Positions 1 through 9,269 of a stretch of DNA of 64,000 nucleotides are shown one piece after another. The notes beneath the pieces are model-generated. The model was not told where the DNA came from and made no database searches. It was given only the letters and a program-made list of their open reading frames with translations. Position 1 is the stretch's first letter; each line of letters begins with the position of its first letter. Position numbers and translations under genes: made by a program. The stretch is from positions 496,001 through 560,000 of the forward strand of contig UEGR01000007.1 of NCBI GenBank assembly GCA_900465685.1. The letters are read 5' to 3'. The DNA comes from Hyphomicrobiales bacterium. GTDB lineage: Bacteria; Pseudomonadota; Alphaproteobacteria; Rhizobiales; Rhizobiaceae.

Positions 1-262
1 GGATCGACGCATTATATTCCGGCGAGCAGATCAATAGCGCGTCGTGTTCGGCAAAGAGCCGACCGAGCTTCATGGCGTTTTCCGGAACGCCATGCTCCTT
101 TTCCAGATTCTGGTCCATCAGCGGCAGCGGATAGTCGGCAAGCGTGATGCGTGTTACTTCCGTGCCCTGCGCCCGCAATTCCTTTTCGGCGGCATCCGCC
201 ATATGACCCGAGAAAGCGCCGATACGGATCGAACCGGCGAAGACAAGAATGCGTGCGGTCAT
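1..262 (-). CDS. NAD(P)H-dependent FMN reductase family, 3' end cut by window edge
   Basis: Only the first 87 codons are in the window. The protein opens MTARILVFAGSIR, the phosphate-binding loop at the start of the flavodoxin-like NADPH:FMN reductase fold, and ends in CSPEYNASI, the second FMN-contacting motif of that family (usually SPEYN). AGGAG lies just upstream of the ATG. By family it would reduce FMN with NAD(P)H in the cytoplasm; the physiological acceptor cannot be told. It is separated from pmtA by an inverted-repeat element (282-424). Confidence 0.8.
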   Translation of the reverse strand, partial: MTARILVFAGSIRIGAFSGHMADAAEKELRAQGTEVTRITLADYPLPLMDQNLEKEHGVPENAMKLGRLFAEHDALLICSPEYNASI

Positions 263-281
263 GGACAACTCCTATGAAGTC

Positions 282-424
282 AGTGTCTGAATCAAAAAGC
301 GGCAGGCCGTGGCGAAAATGGTGATTTCGAGAACCGGAGCGCAGCGTACTTTCGGGTACGTGAGCACCGGAAGCGTAGAAATTGCCATTTGCAGCCCGGC
401 ATGGTGACTTTTGGATCAGACACT
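282..424. repeat. Inverted-repeat element with conserved core, copy A
   Basis: The outer arms are 282-299 (AGTGTCTGAATCAAAAAG) and 408-424, whose complement reads AGTGTCTGATCCAAAAG. They enclose a core of about 105 bp that begins CAGGCCGTGGCGAAAATGG and contains a small hairpin (CGTAC, loop, GTACG). The core recurs at about 58825-58895 with different arms. The right arm reaches the pmtA stop codon, so the element may end transcription from one or both sides. Confidence 0.75.
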
Positions 425-1023
425 CAGCCGAGCGGTCTGCGATAAACCCACAGCTGTGCCGGCGGAACGTTGCGCATGACGAAATCATAGTGCTGGACCG
501 TGTAATTTCCACGGCCGGACGGAACCGGTGGCAGAGGACCATAGGTAATCTGCATGAAGGGGCGACCGCGCGGAATACGCGTCAGCATGTCTTCGATGAG
601 CTGGATGCGGCGCGCCATCGGGAAGTTGAGCAACGGCACGGCAGAGACAATACTGTCGAATTGCTGGTCCTTCATCTCGCCAAGCGTGGTGTCGAGATCA
701 AACGCATCACCCTGGATGATGTTCACTTCGGGATATGTCTTGTTCAGATGCTCGACGAAATCCTGCGAATACTCGATGGAGTAAAGATCAGACGGCTTCA
801 CGCCATGTTTGAGGATCGCCTTGGTGATGACGCCGGTGCCCGGTCCAAGTTCCAGAACCGGCAGGCCCGAATGAATGTCGATCACACTCGCCATGCGTCG
901 CGCGGTGATGGAGCTGGTCGGCAGAATGGCGCCTACCGCTTTCGGACCGTCAATCCACCCTTTGAAAAAACGGATTTCCTCGTCGAATTTCGCGGCGAGT
1001 TTCCTGCCGAGTTGACCTGCCAT
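424..1023 (-). CDS. pmtA: Phospholipid N-methyltransferase PmtA
   Basis: A 199-residue SAM-dependent methyltransferase of the rhizobial/Rhodobacter PmtA type, which converts phosphatidylethanolamine to phosphatidylcholine by three methylations at the inner face of the cytoplasmic membrane. Visible marks are FFKGWIDGPKAVGAILPTSS near the N-terminus, the SAM motif VLELGPGTGVITKAIL and the motif IIQGDAFDLD. The start at 1023 was chosen because GGGAG lies 8 nt before it. The ATG 15 nt upstream has no ribosome-binding site. Phosphatidylcholine is a known envelope trait of Brucella and rhizobia, so the family assignment fits. It stands alone, with the dnaJ terminator on its upstream side. Confidence 0.9.
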   Translation of the reverse strand: MAGQLGRKLAAKFDEEIRFFKGWIDGPKAVGAILPTSSITARRMASVIDIHSGLPVLELGPGTGVITKAILKHGVKPSDLYSIEYSQDFVEHLNKTYPEVNIIQGDAFDLDTTLGEMKDQQFDSIVSAVPLLNFPMARRIQLIEDMLTRIPRGRPFMQITYGPLPPVPSGRGNYTVQHYDFVMRNVPPAQLWVYRRPLG

Positions 1024-1104
1024 TCCGCATGCTCCCATTGTCGTTATTGGACAAGTTTATGCCGCTTTCAATTCCCTAAGCAAGGCAGGAATAAGGAAAA
1101 TATG

Positions 1105-1136
1105 AAAAAAGGGAGCCGCATGGCTCCCCTTTTTTA
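1105..1136 (-). terminator. Intrinsic terminator of dnaJ
   Basis: The stem is GGGAGCC (1111-1117) with GGCTCCC (1122-1128), flanked by A-runs and T-runs on both sides. It overlaps the dnaJ stop codon at 1134-1136. Confidence 0.75.
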
Positions 1137-2267
1137 TTCACCTATTCCCTCGAAGAATTCCTTCATCCGCGAGAAGAACCCGGCTGATTTCGGGCTGTTC
1201 TCCTGCGAGGAGAGTTTTTCGAATTCCTCCAGCAATTCGCGCTGGCGCTTCGACAGGTTTTGCGGCGTTTCAATATCGATCTGGATATAGAGATCGCCCA
1301 CTGCCTGCTGGCGCAGAACTGGCATGCCCTTGCCCTTGAGGCGGAACTGCTTGGCGTTCTGCGTGCCGTCCGGAACCTTTACGCGGGTCTGGGTGCCGTC
1401 CAGTGTCGAAACTTCGAACTGACCGCCCAGCGCCGCCGTGGTCATAGAGATCGGCACCTTGCAATAAAGGTCGGCCCCGTCGCGCTGGAAGAACTCATGC
1501 GGCTTGACCGAAAGGAAGATGTAAAGATCGCCCGACGGTCCGCCGCGCATGCCGGCTTCGCCTTCGCCTGCAAGGCGAATACGGGTGCCATCCTCGATAC
1601 CGGCCGGGATATTGACCGACAGCGAACGCTCCTGCGTCACACGGCCCTGACCATGGCACTTGCCGCAAGGGTCCTTGATGACCTGTCCGCGACCGTTACA
1701 GGTCGGGCAGGTGCGTTCCACCGAGAAGAAGCCCTGCGCCGCGCGAACACGGCCCGAACCCGAACACATGGTACAGGTGGTGGGCTGCGAACCGGCCTTG
1801 GCGCCGGAACCGGAGCATTCGTCACAGGTGATGGAAGTCGGCACGCGAATCTGCGCGGTCTTGCCGGCAAATGCTTCTTCGAGCGTCACTTCCATATTAT
1901 AGCGCAGATCGGCGCCGCGTTCGCGACCGTTGCTGGAACGGCGGCGACCGCCACCCATCATCTCGCCAAAAATATCTTCGAAAATATCGGCAAAACCGCC
2001 TGCGCCACCAAAGCCATTGCCGAAACCGCCACCCGCGCCGCCATTTTCAAAGGCAGCATGGCCGAAACGGTCATAGGCAGCCCGCTTCTGCGGGTCCTTA
2101 AGCGTTTCGTAAGCCTCGCCGATTTCCTTGAACTTGCGTTCAGCTTCCGGATTATCCGGATTGCGATCAGGATGGTACTGCATGGCAAGCTTGCGAAAAG
2201 CCGCTTTCAGCGTCTTGTCATCGCAGGACTTTTCAACGCCCAATGCTTCGTAATAATCGATCTTCAT
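1134..2267 (-). CDS. dnaJ: Co-chaperone DnaJ (Hsp40)
   Basis: The 377 residues have the standard DnaJ layout: J domain at 1-70 with the HPD triad at 32-34, a Gly/Phe-rich linker, four zinc-binding CxxCxGxG repeats ([32 protein letters not shown]), then the C-terminal substrate-binding domains. It presents unfolded proteins to DnaK and stimulates its ATPase. The start at [10 protein letters not shown] fits the family; the in-frame ATG 36 nt upstream would add an atypical extension. It lies 128 nt behind dnaK on the same strand, with a hairpin in the gap. Confidence 0.97.
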   Translation of the reverse strand: MKIDYYEALGVEKSCDDKTLKAAFRKLAMQYHPDRNPDNPEAERKFKEIGEAYETLKDPQKRAAYDRFGHAAFENGGAGGGFGNGFGGAGGFADIFEDIFGEMMGGGRRRSSNGRERGADLRYNMEVTLEEAFAGKTAQIRVPTSITCDECSGSGAKAGSQPTTCTMCSGSGRVRAAQGFFSVERTCPTCNGRGQVIKDPCGKCHGQGRVTQERSLSVNIPAGIEDGTRIRLAGEGEAGMRGGPSGDLYIFLSVKPHEFFQRDGADLYCKVPISMTTAALGGQFEVSTLDGTQTRVKVPDGTQNAKQFRLKGKGMPVLRQQAVGDLYIQIDIETPQNLSKRQRELLEEFEKLSSQENSPKSAGFFSRMKEFFEGIGE

Positions 2268-2350
2268 ACGTCCGTTACCCCGGCGGCTGGACCGGACTCC
2301 CAACCGGAGCCTTCGTTATTATTCGTCATATGCCGAATACAGAAACTGGC

Positions 2351-2377
2351 AAAAGCCCGGCATGGAGCCGGGCTTTT
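2351..2377 (-). terminator. Hairpin/terminator between dnaK and dnaJ
   Basis: An 11-bp perfect stem (AAAAGCCCGGC, loop ATGGA, GCCGGGCTTTT) lies directly after dnaK. It has the form of an intrinsic terminator, so dnaJ is probably made by partial read-through or from its own promoter. Confidence 0.75.
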
Positions 2378-2395
2378 ACTGTCAGCGGCAGATGA

Positions 2396-4306
2396 TTACG
2401 ACTTCTTCTTGTCGTCGTCGATTTCTTCATAGTCGGCGTCAACGACATCGTCCTTGGACGAAGCGTGTTCGCCGCCTTCGGCCTCTGCACCTTCAGAAGC
2501 CTGCGCTGCCTCATACATGGCCTGACCGAGCTTCATCGCCGTTTCAGCAAGCGTCTGGGTCTTGGCCTTGATGTCTTCAGCGTCGTCGCCTTCAAGCGAG
2601 GTCTTGAGTGCTGCAACAGCACCTTCGATTGCCTGCTTGTCGTCTTCCGAGACCTTGTCGCCATAATCCTTCAGCGACTTTTCAGTCGAGTGGATCAGGC
2701 TTTCGGCCTGGTTCTTGGCTTCGACAGCATCGCGGCGCTTCTTGTCGGCGTCGGCATTGGCCTCGGCGTCCTTGACCATCTTTTCGATGTCGGCATCCGA
2801 CAGACCGCCCGAAGCCTGAATGCGAATCTGGTGCTCCTTGCCGGTGCCCTTATCCTTGGCCGAGACGTTCACGATACCGTTGGCATCGATGTCGAAGGTC
2901 ACTTCGATCTGCGGCACGCCACGCGGTGCAGGCGGAATACCTACGAGGTCGAACTGGCCGAGGATCTTGTTATCGGCAGCCATCTCACGCTCGCCCTGGA
3001 AGACGCGGATCGTCACAGCCGACTGATTGTCTTCGGCCGTGGAGAAGGTCTGCGACTTCTTGGTCGGAATGGTCGTGTTGCGGTCGATCAGACGGGTGAA
3101 CACGCCGCCGAGCGTTTCGATGCCGAGCGACAGCGGGGTCACGTCGAGCAGCAGAACGTCCTTGACGTCGCCCTGCAGAACGCCGCCCTGGATAGCCGCG
3201 CCCATGGCGACGACTTCGTCCGGGTTCACGCCCTTGTGCGGTTCCTTGCCGAAGAAGGCCTTCACGACTTCCTGGATCTTGGGCATGCGGGTCATACCGC
3301 CGACCAGAACCACTTCGTCGATTTCACCAGCCTTGAGGCCAGCGTCCTTGAGAGCGGCCTTGCACGGCTCGATCGTGCGCTTGACGAGATCTTCAACCAG
3401 GCTTTCGAACTTGGCGCGCGACAGCTTGATTGCAAGGTGCTTCGGACCGCTCGCATCAGCGGTGATGAACGGCAGATTGATTTCGGTCTGCTGGGCAGCC
3501 GACAATTCGATCTTTGCCTTTTCGGCAGCTTCCTTGAGGCGCTGCAGAGCAAGCTTGTCGTTCTTCAGATCGATGCCGCTTTCCTTCTTGAACTCGGTGA
3601 TCATGTAGTCAACGATGCTCATGTCGAAGTCTTCACCGCCGAGGAACGTGTCGCCGTTGGTAGACTTCACTTCGAACACGCCGTCGCCGATTTCGAGGAC
3701 CGACACGTCGAAGGTGCCGCCGCCAAGATCGTATACGGCAATGGTCTTGCCTTCGTTCTTGTCGAGGCCATAAGCCAACGCAGCAGCGGTCGGCTCGTTG
3801 ATGATACGCAGCACTTCCAGACCGGCAATCTTGCCTGCGTCCTTGGTGGCCTGACGCTGGGCGTCATTGAAGTAAGCCGGAACAGTGATAACAGCCTGCG
3901 TGACGGTTTCGCCAAGATAGGATTCAGCCGTTTCCTTCATCTTCTGAAGGATCATCGCGGAAACCTGCGATGGCGAATACTTCTTGCCGTGAACTTCTAC
4001 CCACGCATCGCCATTGTCGCCCTTGACGATGTGGTATGGGACAAGATCCTTGTCCTTGGTGACCATCGGATCATCGAAACGGCGACCGATCAGGCGCTTG
4101 ACTGCAAAAAGGGTGCCTTCCGGATTAGTGACAGCCTGACGCTTCGCAGGCTGACCAGCGAGACGTTCGTCACTATCGGTGAAAGCAATAATGGAAGGCG
4201 TCGTGCGAGCGCCTTCGGCATTCTCGATGACCTTCGCGTTCTTACCGTCCATGACGGCGACGCAGGAGTTGGTCGTTCCCAGATCGATACCAATAACTTT
4301 AGCCAT
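2396..4306 (-). CDS. dnaK: Chaperone DnaK (Hsp70)
   Basis: A 636-residue Hsp70. The phosphate-1 motif [17 protein letters not shown] is at the N-terminus and [19 protein letters not shown] is in the middle of the ATPase domain. The substrate-binding domain follows, and the tail ends in [10 protein letters not shown]. It is an ATP-driven cytoplasmic chaperone working with DnaJ and GrpE (grpE is not in the window). The start at [10 protein letters not shown] has GGAGAG upstream. Heat-shock control is indicated by an RpoH-type promoter at 4451-4482. Confidence 0.98.
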   Translation of the reverse strand: MAKVIGIDLGTTNSCVAVMDGKNAKVIENAEGARTTPSIIAFTDSDERLAGQPAKRQAVTNPEGTLFAVKRLIGRRFDDPMVTKDKDLVPYHIVKGDNGDAWVEVHGKKYSPSQVSAMILQKMKETAESYLGETVTQAVITVPAYFNDAQRQATKDAGKIAGLEVLRIINEPTAAALAYGLDKNEGKTIAVYDLGGGTFDVSVLEIGDGVFEVKSTNGDTFLGGEDFDMSIVDYMITEFKKESGIDLKNDKLALQRLKEAAEKAKIELSAAQQTEINLPFITADASGPKHLAIKLSRAKFESLVEDLVKRTIEPCKAALKDAGLKAGEIDEVVLVGGMTRMPKIQEVVKAFFGKEPHKGVNPDEVVAMGAAIQGGVLQGDVKDVLLLDVTPLSLGIETLGGVFTRLIDRNTTIPTKKSQTFSTAEDNQSAVTIRVFQGEREMAADNKILGQFDLVGIPPAPRGVPQIEVTFDIDANGIVNVSAKDKGTGKEHQIRIQASGGLSDADIEKMVKDAEANADADKKRRDAVEAKNQAESLIHSTEKSLKDYGDKVSEDDKQAIEGAVAALKTSLEGDDAEDIKAKTQTLAETAMKLGQAMYEAAQASEGAEAEGGEHASSKDDVVDADYEEIDDDKKKS

Positions 4307-4399
4307 ATTTCTCTCCATTCAGCAAACCGCCAAGACCTCTACCGAGCGTTCCATGGGCGGTTCCTACGGTTTTCACAATGCCCGCTTCAAGGTTGGGTT

Positions 4400-4425
4400 C
4401 CGGAGGTTTTTTCATGAGCCTCCGG
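4400..4425 (-). promoter_or_regulatory. Hairpin in the dnaK 5' leader
   Basis: CCGGAGG (4400-4406) pairs with CCTCCGG (4419-4425) around a 12-nt loop, inside the roughly 140-nt untranslated leader expected from the RpoH promoter. It lies about 95 nt from the start codon, too far to hide the ribosome-binding site directly. Its role is unknown. Confidence 0.5.
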
Positions 4426-4450
4426 CCTGTCATCGAAGCCCTGTGCGAGG

Positions 4451-4482
4451 CGTATATAAGAAAGGCGCTTTTTCACTGCAAG
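4451..4482 (-). promoter_or_regulatory. RpoH (sigma-32) heat-shock promoter of dnaK
   Basis: Read on the minus strand, CTTG is followed after 18 nt by CTTATATACG. This agrees with the alphaproteobacterial RpoH consensus, as I recall it (CTTG, 17-18 nt, CYTATNTNNG), at every fixed position. Transcription would start near 4440-4445 and give a leader of about 140 nt before dnaK. Confidence 0.85.
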
Positions 4483-4547
4483 TCAGAACAGCCGGACAGC
4501 CTTAAATTCCTTCCCGGCTATTCTGACAGGTCTGTTTCCAGACAGTT

Positions 4548-5534
4548 CTATACCTCTACGAAACCACTATTTTTGCCCGCGCGATAGATCGCATCGATAA
4601 AGCGCTGATTTGCCTTGGAATTCTCCAACGAAAACAAGGATACGTCCTCGCCCTGCACCGCGCGCACGAAGCTTTGCGCCTGCAATTGATAATGGTTTGC
4701 GTCCGAAAACGACCATTCCGTCGCTTCCGTGTGGCCTGCGTCATAAAGCGTGATGCGGCCGTGACCGTATTTGCCGGTGTTGAACGGCGCATGAACTTCA
4801 ATGAAACCGTTGTCGCCGTGGAAAACCATGGTCTGGCGTCCAGCAAGCTGAGTCGCGACATAGAAGGTCATGTCGAAGCCGTCGAATCGCGCGGCGACAT
4901 TGGCGTAGCGGTCGGTGCCAAAGTTCGGATCGATCTCGACCGAAGCCTGCACGGAGAGCGGTTCCTTGCCCGTCACCATGCGCGTCACGACCGTCGGGTA
5001 GACGCCGATATCGGGCAGAGCGCCGCCGCCAAGGTCCGGCTGGTTGCGCATATTGCCCGGATCGACGTTGAAATAGGTAAAAGCGCCCTGGACATGGCGC
5101 AAGGTGCCAATGGCGCCTTCCGCCAGCAATGCACGCAGCTTGATCCATTGCGGATGATAATAGACCATGAAGGCCTCGGCGATCGTGACCTTATGCTTGT
5201 CGCGTGCGGCGATGAGCTGATCGATATCGTCGGCCTTAAGCGCGATGGGCTTTTCGCACAGCACATGTTTGCCAGCTTCTGCGGCCTTGATCGTCCATTC
5301 GATATGCTGCGATGTCGGCAGCGGGATATAGACACCGTCCACCTGATCGCTGGCGAGCAATTCCTCATAGGAGCCGAACGCAAGCGGAGCGCCAAAACGG
5401 TCAGCCACGGCACGGGCACGGGCGTGGTCGCGGCTTGCGATTGCATGGACAACCCCGTTATCCGACGCGGTGAATGCGGGAATCACCTGCGTGACGCCGA
5501 TTTTGGCGGTGGAAAGAATACCCCAGCGGAACAT
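4548..5534 (-). CDS. Gfo/Idh/MocA family NAD(P)-dependent oxidoreductase
   Basis: The 328 residues begin with a Rossmann segment ([20 protein letters not shown]) and carry the family's CEKPIAL motif near residue 95, whose lysine is catalytic in relatives. The second half is the usual beta-sheet dimerisation domain. Members oxidise or reduce sugars, inositols or trans-dihydrodiols; the substrate cannot be read from sequence. The start at 5534 is supported by AAGGA upstream; an ATG 39 nt earlier would add a non-homologous tail. The neighbours do not suggest a pathway. Confidence 0.85.
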   Translation of the reverse strand: MFRWGILSTAKIGVTQVIPAFTASDNGVVHAIASRDHARARAVADRFGAPLAFGSYEELLASDQVDGVYIPLPTSQHIEWTIKAAEAGKHVLCEKPIALKADDIDQLIAARDKHKVTIAEAFMVYYHPQWIKLRALLAEGAIGTLRHVQGAFTYFNVDPGNMRNQPDLGGGALPDIGVYPTVVTRMVTGKEPLSVQASVEIDPNFGTDRYANVAARFDGFDMTFYVATQLAGRQTMVFHGDNGFIEVHAPFNTGKYGHGRITLYDAGHTEATEWSFSDANHYQLQAQSFVRAVQGEDVSLFSLENSKANQRFIDAIYRAGKNSGFVEV

Positions 5535-5582
5535 GCCATTTCCTTCGTTCAGATCGTTACTCTCACAATGCACATCGCCGAA

Positions 5583-6230
5583 TCATTCTGGCGCATCCCA
5601 GTCCTGAAAAGTCAGTTCCGGCCAGCATGAAAGCGCGCGGCGCGCCTTGGTTCGGTGCGTTGCGGCGTTATCGATGGCACGATTAGGCCTGAGACGAAAC
5701 GAAAAAATGTCGTCAAGGCCGAAGGGCATCTGTAACGTCAGCGTGTTGTCACTTTCCACCCTGGCTCCGACGCAATGTGCAATGGTTGAAAACCGCCCGA
5801 TCGATTCCGTGGCAGAGCGCAACGGTTCATAAGGCTGACCAAAGCGCTGTTCGAACCACAGATGCACCCGCGCCTGATTGCGTATTTCCACCGGCAGAGG
5901 AAAATCGCGGAAAAGAGCCTTTCCTTGCTCGATCAGCCGGTCTTCTGCCTCCCAGGACAGATCGTGCGCATCGAAATAGATAATATCGACATCCTTGATG
6001 CCGTGCTGAGCCGGGCGCTCGGTCAGGTGATTCCAGACACTGTTATAAAGTGCGCCCGAAACAATCCAGAATTCCGGACTTTCCTCGCCATTTCCAGCCT
6101 GCCTACTGGTCGTAGCAAGATCTTGAAGGCGCGAAAAGGCGACTGTCAGGAGTGGATTTTGCAGAATGATATTCGTGAAGACCTCACGCTGTTCGTGCTC
6201 CGGCAATCCGGCATAGCGCAGATGGTTCAT
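5583..6230 (-). CDS. Nucleotidyltransferase-like protein of the DUF925 type (NTP_transf_6)
   Basis: A 215-residue cytoplasmic protein. FWIVSGALYNSVWNHLTERP and VDIIYFDAHDLSWEAEDR match the conserved blocks of the family annotated 'nucleotidyltransferase family protein'. The DVD/FD acidic pair is the expected metal-binding site of the polymerase-beta-like fold. The substrate is unknown. MNHLRYAGLP was chosen as the start because AGGA lies just upstream; a longer frame begins 54 nt earlier. It is 48 nt upstream of the oxidoreductase on the same strand, so co-transcription is possible. Confidence 0.75.
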   Translation of the reverse strand: MNHLRYAGLPEHEQREVFTNIILQNPLLTVAFSRLQDLATTSRQAGNGEESPEFWIVSGALYNSVWNHLTERPAQHGIKDVDIIYFDAHDLSWEAEDRLIEQGKALFRDFPLPVEIRNQARVHLWFEQRFGQPYEPLRSATESIGRFSTIAHCVGARVESDNTLTLQMPFGLDDIFSFRLRPNRAIDNAATHRTKARRALSCWPELTFQDWDAPE

Positions 6231-6374
6231 CCTGCTTGTTCCTGTCGATTTCGGTTTGGATTCAAGTTTCGGTGCCGGAAGCACAGCGTAAAAAGAAGTT
6301 CACGGCTGTCACTGTAATATTATAAGCAGCTAATAAGACTTGTTATTCCGTTCTACACATGCTCTCTGCGCGCT

Positions 6375-6917
6375 ATGCAAACAGGATCTGTTACAAAAGT
6401 GCTTGGCATTTTTGCCATTGCTGCCGTTGTCATCGCTTGCTTTGCCCTCGTGGGACTGGTTCTGGTCTACGGGATGTATGGCGTCATCTTCGTTGATGGC
6501 GTTGCAAGCGCCGTTCTCCTTGTCGTCTTCTCCGCGATATTCTGGTTCACCAAGGTCGACTGGCGCAAGCCCGAAGCAGCCGCGATCATGATTTCGTTCA
6601 TGGCCTTCACTGCCATGTTCTTCGATAGCCGCGGCAACCCACTCTATAACCAGCCGCTGGCATGGATTTTCGGCAGTCCCGGAAGCCATATGCAGATCAG
6701 GGAAATCGTCAGCCATGGCGGCGGGAGCACCGGCGTGAACTATGATTTCCAGCTCGTCAACATCTATGGCGCCATCGAACGCTCCATCAGCGGCTGGATC
6801 GTCATCCCGTTCCGCTTCTTCGAATATCTGGTGGTGCTGTCCGTCGTCGTTTCAATCATCACCTTCATCAGAAACCGTTCCGGCAGCAACTGGTTGCCGG
6901 ACAATGCTCGTGAATAG
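6375..6917 (+). CDS. Integral membrane protein of unknown function
   Basis: The 180-residue hydrophobic protein has about four membrane segments: roughly 8-30, 34-57, 69-84 and 148-165. A soluble loop of about 60 residues between the third and fourth contains HMQIREIVSHGGGSTG. I do not recognise the family. The start is uncertain because no clear ribosome-binding site precedes the ATG. It runs 40 nt upstream of the exported DUF3829-like protein on the same strand, which suggests a two-gene unit at the envelope. Confidence 0.6.
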   Translation: MQTGSVTKVLGIFAIAAVVIACFALVGLVLVYGMYGVIFVDGVASAVLLVVFSAIFWFTKVDWRKPEAAAIMISFMAFTAMFFDSRGNPLYNQPLAWIFGSPGSHMQIREIVSHGGGSTGVNYDFQLVNIYGAIERSISGWIVIPFRFFEYLVVLSVVVSIITFIRNRSGSNWLPDNARE

Positions 6918-6957
6918 ATCGGAACACGGCGTCCGATTCTTTAAAGAGGAAAAGCAC

Positions 6958-7881
6958 ATGAGACGATTTTCGCCGCGCGCAATCCTGTTTGCGTTTCTGG
7001 CAGTCCTTCTGCCTGCAGCGGCCTTCGCGCAATCCGCCGATGAGGCCGATCCGAATGCCGCCATCGAAAAAATGAACGCCTATGTTTCGCTTCTCAACCG
7101 CACGATCCGCGCGTCGGAATCGCTCGGCAGATATGACAGCTGGGTCGACATGAAAAAGGGCCCGACCGGCAAGGAGCGCAATGTCTACGGGCTCTATTCG
7201 CTCTCTGACGTGCGCAGCGAAATCGAAGCCGCCGAGGGCGCGACCAAGGCCGACCCGAAAATGCCCGATCTCGATGCGGCCATGGAAAGCTACATCGCGA
7301 TTTACCAGAAGCTGGCGCCGGTGATCGAAAAAGCCAGCAAATATTATGATCGCAAGGACTATATGTCCGACAAGTTTGCCGAAGCCAAAGCCTTTCACAA
7401 GCAGATTGCCGACTATGCGCCGGAATTCCTGAAGGAGCGTAAGCGCGTCGACGCGCTTCTGGATGAAGAAAAGAGCAAGATCGATCTTGCCGAACTCGAC
7501 GCCATTGAAAAGGCGGAAGGCAAAAAGGCCAACTGGTATGTTCGCAATGTCATGATGCGCGCCAAGTCAGTGGTGGACCTGCTGCCGGACAATGACAAGC
7601 CGGTGGTCGATATGGAAGCCTTCGGCAAGGCCATGGATGTCTATGCCGCCGCCGTACGCGAAATGGACGATTACGCTTCGGAGCACCCGAACTCCTTCCA
7701 CGTGTTCGAATCGCGCCCGGCAAGCCTGCTCGGCAAATTGCGCTCGTTCCAGCAAGCGCTGCAGAAGACCAAGGGCGACGCCCGCAAAGCACGTATCGGT
7801 TCGGATCTCGAATGGATCGTGAACGACTATAATATGATGGTCTCGACCTCACAGTCGGCCACCATGTTCTCCAAGGACTGA
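6958..7881 (+). CDS. Exported DUF3829 (YiiG-like) protein
   Basis: A 307-residue protein with a clear signal peptide (Arg-rich start, hydrophobic core, cleavage after AAAFAQ near residue 23). A mostly helical, charged mature domain follows, containing MNAYVSLLNRTI and NDYNMMVSTSQS. It resembles the DUF3829/YiiG family. No lipobox cysteine is visible, so it is probably free in the periplasm. An AAAGAGGAAAA ribosome-binding site precedes the ATG. Function unknown; it ends in a strong terminator. Confidence 0.7.
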   Translation: MRRFSPRAILFAFLAVLLPAAAFAQSADEADPNAAIEKMNAYVSLLNRTIRASESLGRYDSWVDMKKGPTGKERNVYGLYSLSDVRSEIEAAEGATKADPKMPDLDAAMESYIAIYQKLAPVIEKASKYYDRKDYMSDKFAEAKAFHKQIADYAPEFLKERKRVDALLDEEKSKIDLAELDAIEKAEGKKANWYVRNVMMRAKSVVDLLPDNDKPVVDMEAFGKAMDVYAAAVREMDDYASEHPNSFHVFESRPASLLGKLRSFQQALQKTKGDARKARIGSDLEWIVNDYNMMVSTSQSATMFSKD

Positions 7882-7904
7882 TCCGCCTTTATGGGTACGG
7901 AAAG

Positions 7905-7933
7905 AAAAAGCCGGGGCATGACCCCGGCTTTTT
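7905..7933. terminator. Bidirectional intrinsic terminator
   Basis: A 12-bp perfect stem (AAAAAGCCGGGG, loop CATGA, CCCCGGCTTTTT) lies between the convergent DUF3829 gene and the MFS transporter gene, serving both. Confidence 0.9.
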
Positions 7934-7953
7934 ATTGTCGTTGTGAGTGGCAA

Positions 7954-9120
7954 TTACATGCGCCGTAAAGCGGGGGGTGCCAGCGTCAGCAGTCCGGCCA
8001 GCGTCATGGCAAAGCCAACCCACAGGGGCGCGTGCAGGCCATATCCTGCTTCCATAGCCTGACCGCCGATCCATGGGCCGAGGCCGAGACCAATATTGAT
8101 GACCGATGCATGCATCGCATTCACCAATGCGCCGGGATGGGCAATACGCATCACACGTGCCACGAAGGCGGGATTCAGTGCAATTCCCGTCAGGCCGATC
8201 ATCACAATGGCAAGGATCGCAGCCGGTTTGAGTTCGGCGAAGAGCGCGAAGATCAGCATGGCCGCAAGCATCACCACGAGACCGGCAAAGATGGTCACGA
8301 TCGTGTGCCGGTCGGCAAAACGACCGGAAACATAGTTGCCGACGATATTGGCCGCGCCATAGACGGCAAGTAGAAACGGAACCTGCATGGCCGAGAAACC
8401 GGCCAGTTCCACGGTGATCGGCGACAAATAACTGTAAACCGCAAAAGACGAGCCGATGACGAGCGCGCTGGTGGCATAGGCCGCCCAGAGCTTCGGCTTG
8501 CGCATTTCCGCCAGTTCCGAGCGCAGATCAGCCTGCGGTCCCTCACGGGTCGTTTCGATCTTCAACGCGATGACCAGCGCGCACAGCAGAATGAGAACCA
8601 CGATGCTCCAGAAGCTGGCGCGCCAGCCGAAAGCATTCGTGATCGCCGTGGCAATCGGCACGCCGAGCACGGTGCAGAGCATCAATCCGGCAAAGACCAG
8701 CGACGATGCCCGCCCCCGCAATTCCGGCGCAACCAGCTGTGCGGTAATGGCCAACATGAGGCCGAAACTCGTCGCTGCGGCCATGCCTGTCAGCACGCGA
8801 GCAGCCAAAAGCACATGGAAATTGCTGGTGGAGGCGGCCACGCTCTGGGCAAGCGCGTAGAAGATCAAAAGGCCCAGCAATCCGCGCTTGTTCTCAATCT
8901 TCAAGGCCAGAAACAGCACGGTCACCAGCGGACCGCCAATCATCATGCCCAAAGCATAGAGCGAGATCAGATTGCCGATATCCGCAATAGACCGGCCAAA
9001 AGCCTCTTGCAATGAAGGCATCATGCCCGAGATCATCAATTCGGAGGTCGTCAGCGCAAAAACGCCGAGACTGAGGCAATAGACAACCATCGGTATTGCC
9101 CGCGCCTCTTTACGGGACAT
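7954..9120 (-). CDS. MFS transporter, drug:H+ antiporter (DHA1/AraJ-like) type
   Basis: The 388-residue protein has twelve hydrophobic segments and the family's features: an acidic/polar first helix (GVFALTTSELMISGMMP), GMMIGGPLV, RVLTGMAAATSFGL and RGRASSLVFAG. The pattern is that of proton-driven efflux pumps for small molecules. The start at MSRKEARAIP is preferred because GGAAGGGG lies 5-6 nt upstream; an ATG 45 nt earlier lacks a good site. The divergent TetR gene and the inverted repeat between them imply repression by that regulator. The inducer is unknown. Confidence 0.85.
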   Translation of the reverse strand: MSRKEARAIPMVVYCLSLGVFALTTSELMISGMMPSLQEAFGRSIADIGNLISLYALGMMIGGPLVTVLFLALKIENKRGLLGLLIFYALAQSVAASTSNFHVLLAARVLTGMAAATSFGLMLAITAQLVAPELRGRASSLVFAGLMLCTVLGVPIATAITNAFGWRASFWSIVVLILLCALVIALKIETTREGPQADLRSELAEMRKPKLWAAYATSALVIGSSFAVYSYLSPITVELAGFSAMQVPFLLAVYGAANIVGNYVSGRFADRHTIVTIFAGLVVMLAAMLIFALFAELKPAAILAIVMIGLTGIALNPAFVARVMRIAHPGALVNAMHASVINIGLGLGPWIGGQAMEAGYGLHAPLWVGFAMTLAGLLTLAPPALRRM

Positions 9121-9195
9121 GGACGCCCCTTCCGCCGCAAGGGCGGATTCGCACGAATCGTTCATGGAGACGAATCCCTATTTATGTAATAATTA

Positions 9196-9244
9196 TTATA
9201 TAATTCATATCGACTTGTTCGGAGAGGTCAAGCGAATTATATAA
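9196..9244. promoter_or_regulatory. Probable TetR operator: separated 11-bp inverted repeat
   Basis: TTATATAATTC (9196-9206) and GAATTATATAA (9234-9244) are exact inverted copies in the 149-bp space between the divergent pump and regulator genes. The region is AT-rich, as expected for overlapping promoters. Confidence 0.6.
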
Positions 9245-9269
9245 GACAGACTATAGAAAGGGAGGAAAA

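Noticed and set aside
2465-4417. Long open frame (650 codons) on the plus strand opposite dnaK
   Set aside because: It mirrors dnaK codon structure in a GC-rich genome, has no ribosome-binding site and shows no recognisable domain.
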